Below are positions 5,028-5,509 of a stretch of 5,509 nucleotides of DNA, one piece after another. The DNA comes from an uncultured Prevotella sp. (GTDB lineage Bacteria > Bacteroidota > Bacteroidia > Bacteroidales > Bacteroidaceae). Made by a program: the position numbers and the translations under genes. Under the pieces are notes generated by a model, which was not told where the DNA came from, searched no databases, and worked only from the letters and a program-made list of their open reading frames with translations. The first letter of the stretch is position 1, and every line of letters starts with the position of its first letter. The stretch spans positions 1 to 5,509 of the forward strand of contig CAMGFM010000104.1 of assembly GCA_946055365.1 (NCBI GenBank), read 5' to 3'.

Positions 5028-5509
5028 AGGTTTTTCCATGCGTCACCAAGTATCATTGCACCGCCAAATCCCATGGCCCTGACCTCATCCAGGCGGTCAA
5101 AAGTCACGCCTCCGAGGGCAAAGACCTTGTGGTCTATTATTCCAGAGGCCGCAGCCTCGCTTATCTCCTTGTAGGTAAACGCCGCCATGTAACCTTTTTT
5201 GGATATGGAGTCGAATATTGGCGACAGCGAGACATAGTCATATCTGTCCTTGCATTGCGCCGTCTCTGTCATGCTGTGGCAGCTGCGGCTCACGCAACCC
5301 CTCCATGAGACGGGGGGCGTGTGGTTTCGTGAGTTGAGATGCACGCCGTGAAGTCCGTATCTTTCGGCAAGCGTGAAGTGGTCGTGCAGCACCAGACGGC
5401 CGTGCAGCTCTTTTGGCACGGAGAGAATTGTCCTCTCTATCTCCTGAAGCCCCATACCGGGTTTGCGTATATGCACAAAATCCACGCCGCCCCTCATCAG
5501 CAGTTCGGT
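5024..5509 (-). CDS. thiE: ThiE/TenI-like thiamine phosphate synthase family protein, N-terminus cut by window edge
   Basis: The frame is open to the window edge: four codons (Thr-Glu-Leu-Leu) precede the Met at 5497, so that Met is internal. 161 residues are visible, and judging from family length about 20-40 are missing. Counting from that Met, the TIM-barrel signatures are VHIRKP (8-13), LHDHF (37-41), GVHLNSRN (51-58), SRSCHS (70-75), YVSLSPIFDSISKKGY (88-103), FALGGV (126-131) and GGAMILGDAW (145-154). Thiamine phosphate synthase joins HMP-PP to the thiazole phosphate. Canonical ThiE proteins have a Gln-Leu-Arg-Glu-Lys-type motif and an Asn-Asp pair for substrate and magnesium; here these positions read HIRKP and HDH. 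The protein therefore resembles the second, TenI-like member found in Bacteroidetes thiamine operons. TenI of Bacillus is a thiazole tautomerase, so this could be a synthase or that accessory enzyme. Coupling to thiD supports a thiamine role either way. Confidence 0.85.
   Translation of the reverse strand, partial: TELLMRGGVDFVHIRKPGMGLQEIERTILSVPKELHGRLVLHDHFTLAERYGLHGVHLNSRNHTPPVSWRGCVSRSCHSMTETAQCKDRYDYVSLSPIFDSISKKGYMAAFTYKEISEAAASGIIDHKVFALGGVTFDRLDEVRAMGFGGAMILGDAWKNL

Overview
The window reads as a piece of a Bacteroidales chromosome, most likely Prevotella or a close relative. The evidence is protein-level resemblance, recalled without a database search. The PurL C-terminus, the paired short ChrA proteins and the ThiE-like protein all look like their Bacteroides/Prevotella counterparts. 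Starts also have A/T-rich leaders without clear Shine-Dalgarno sequences, as is common in that phylum. No mobile-element gene, CRISPR array, rRNA or tRNA is visible.

Layout: (1) Positions 1-2276, plus strand, hold the C-terminal ~60% of a large single-chain PurL (FGAM synthase) with its glutaminase domain; the start lies outside the window. (2) Positions 2277-2860 are a 584-bp gene-free stretch. It contains a weak terminator candidate, a 21-bp direct repeat, a perfect 14-bp inverted repeat, a 15-bp direct repeat spaced 22 bp, a five-unit degenerate array with a 22-bp period, and an 8-bp hairpin. (3) Positions 2861-3406 and 3563-4138, plus strand, encode two consecutive short-chain ChrA-type membrane proteins, separated by a 156-bp spacer. 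(4) Positions 4139-4232 form a convergent intergenic stretch with a candidate terminator for the minus-strand genes. (5) Positions 5509 down to 4233, minus strand, carry a thiamine pair: a ThiE/TenI-like protein cut by the window edge, coupled through an ATGA overlap to a complete thiD.

PurL belongs to de novo purine synthesis, and thiD with the thiE-like gene to thiamine pyrophosphate synthesis. The pathways share AIR, which lies one step after FGAM and is the precursor of the thiamine pyrimidine. The chrA pair between them most likely forms a two-subunit anion transporter; its substrate cannot be read from sequence. The genes are ordinary housekeeping or accessory genes. The most unusual part is the 2277-2860 stretch, where three unrelated-looking short repeats all have a period of about two DNA helical turns. 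I see no convincing new multi-gene system.
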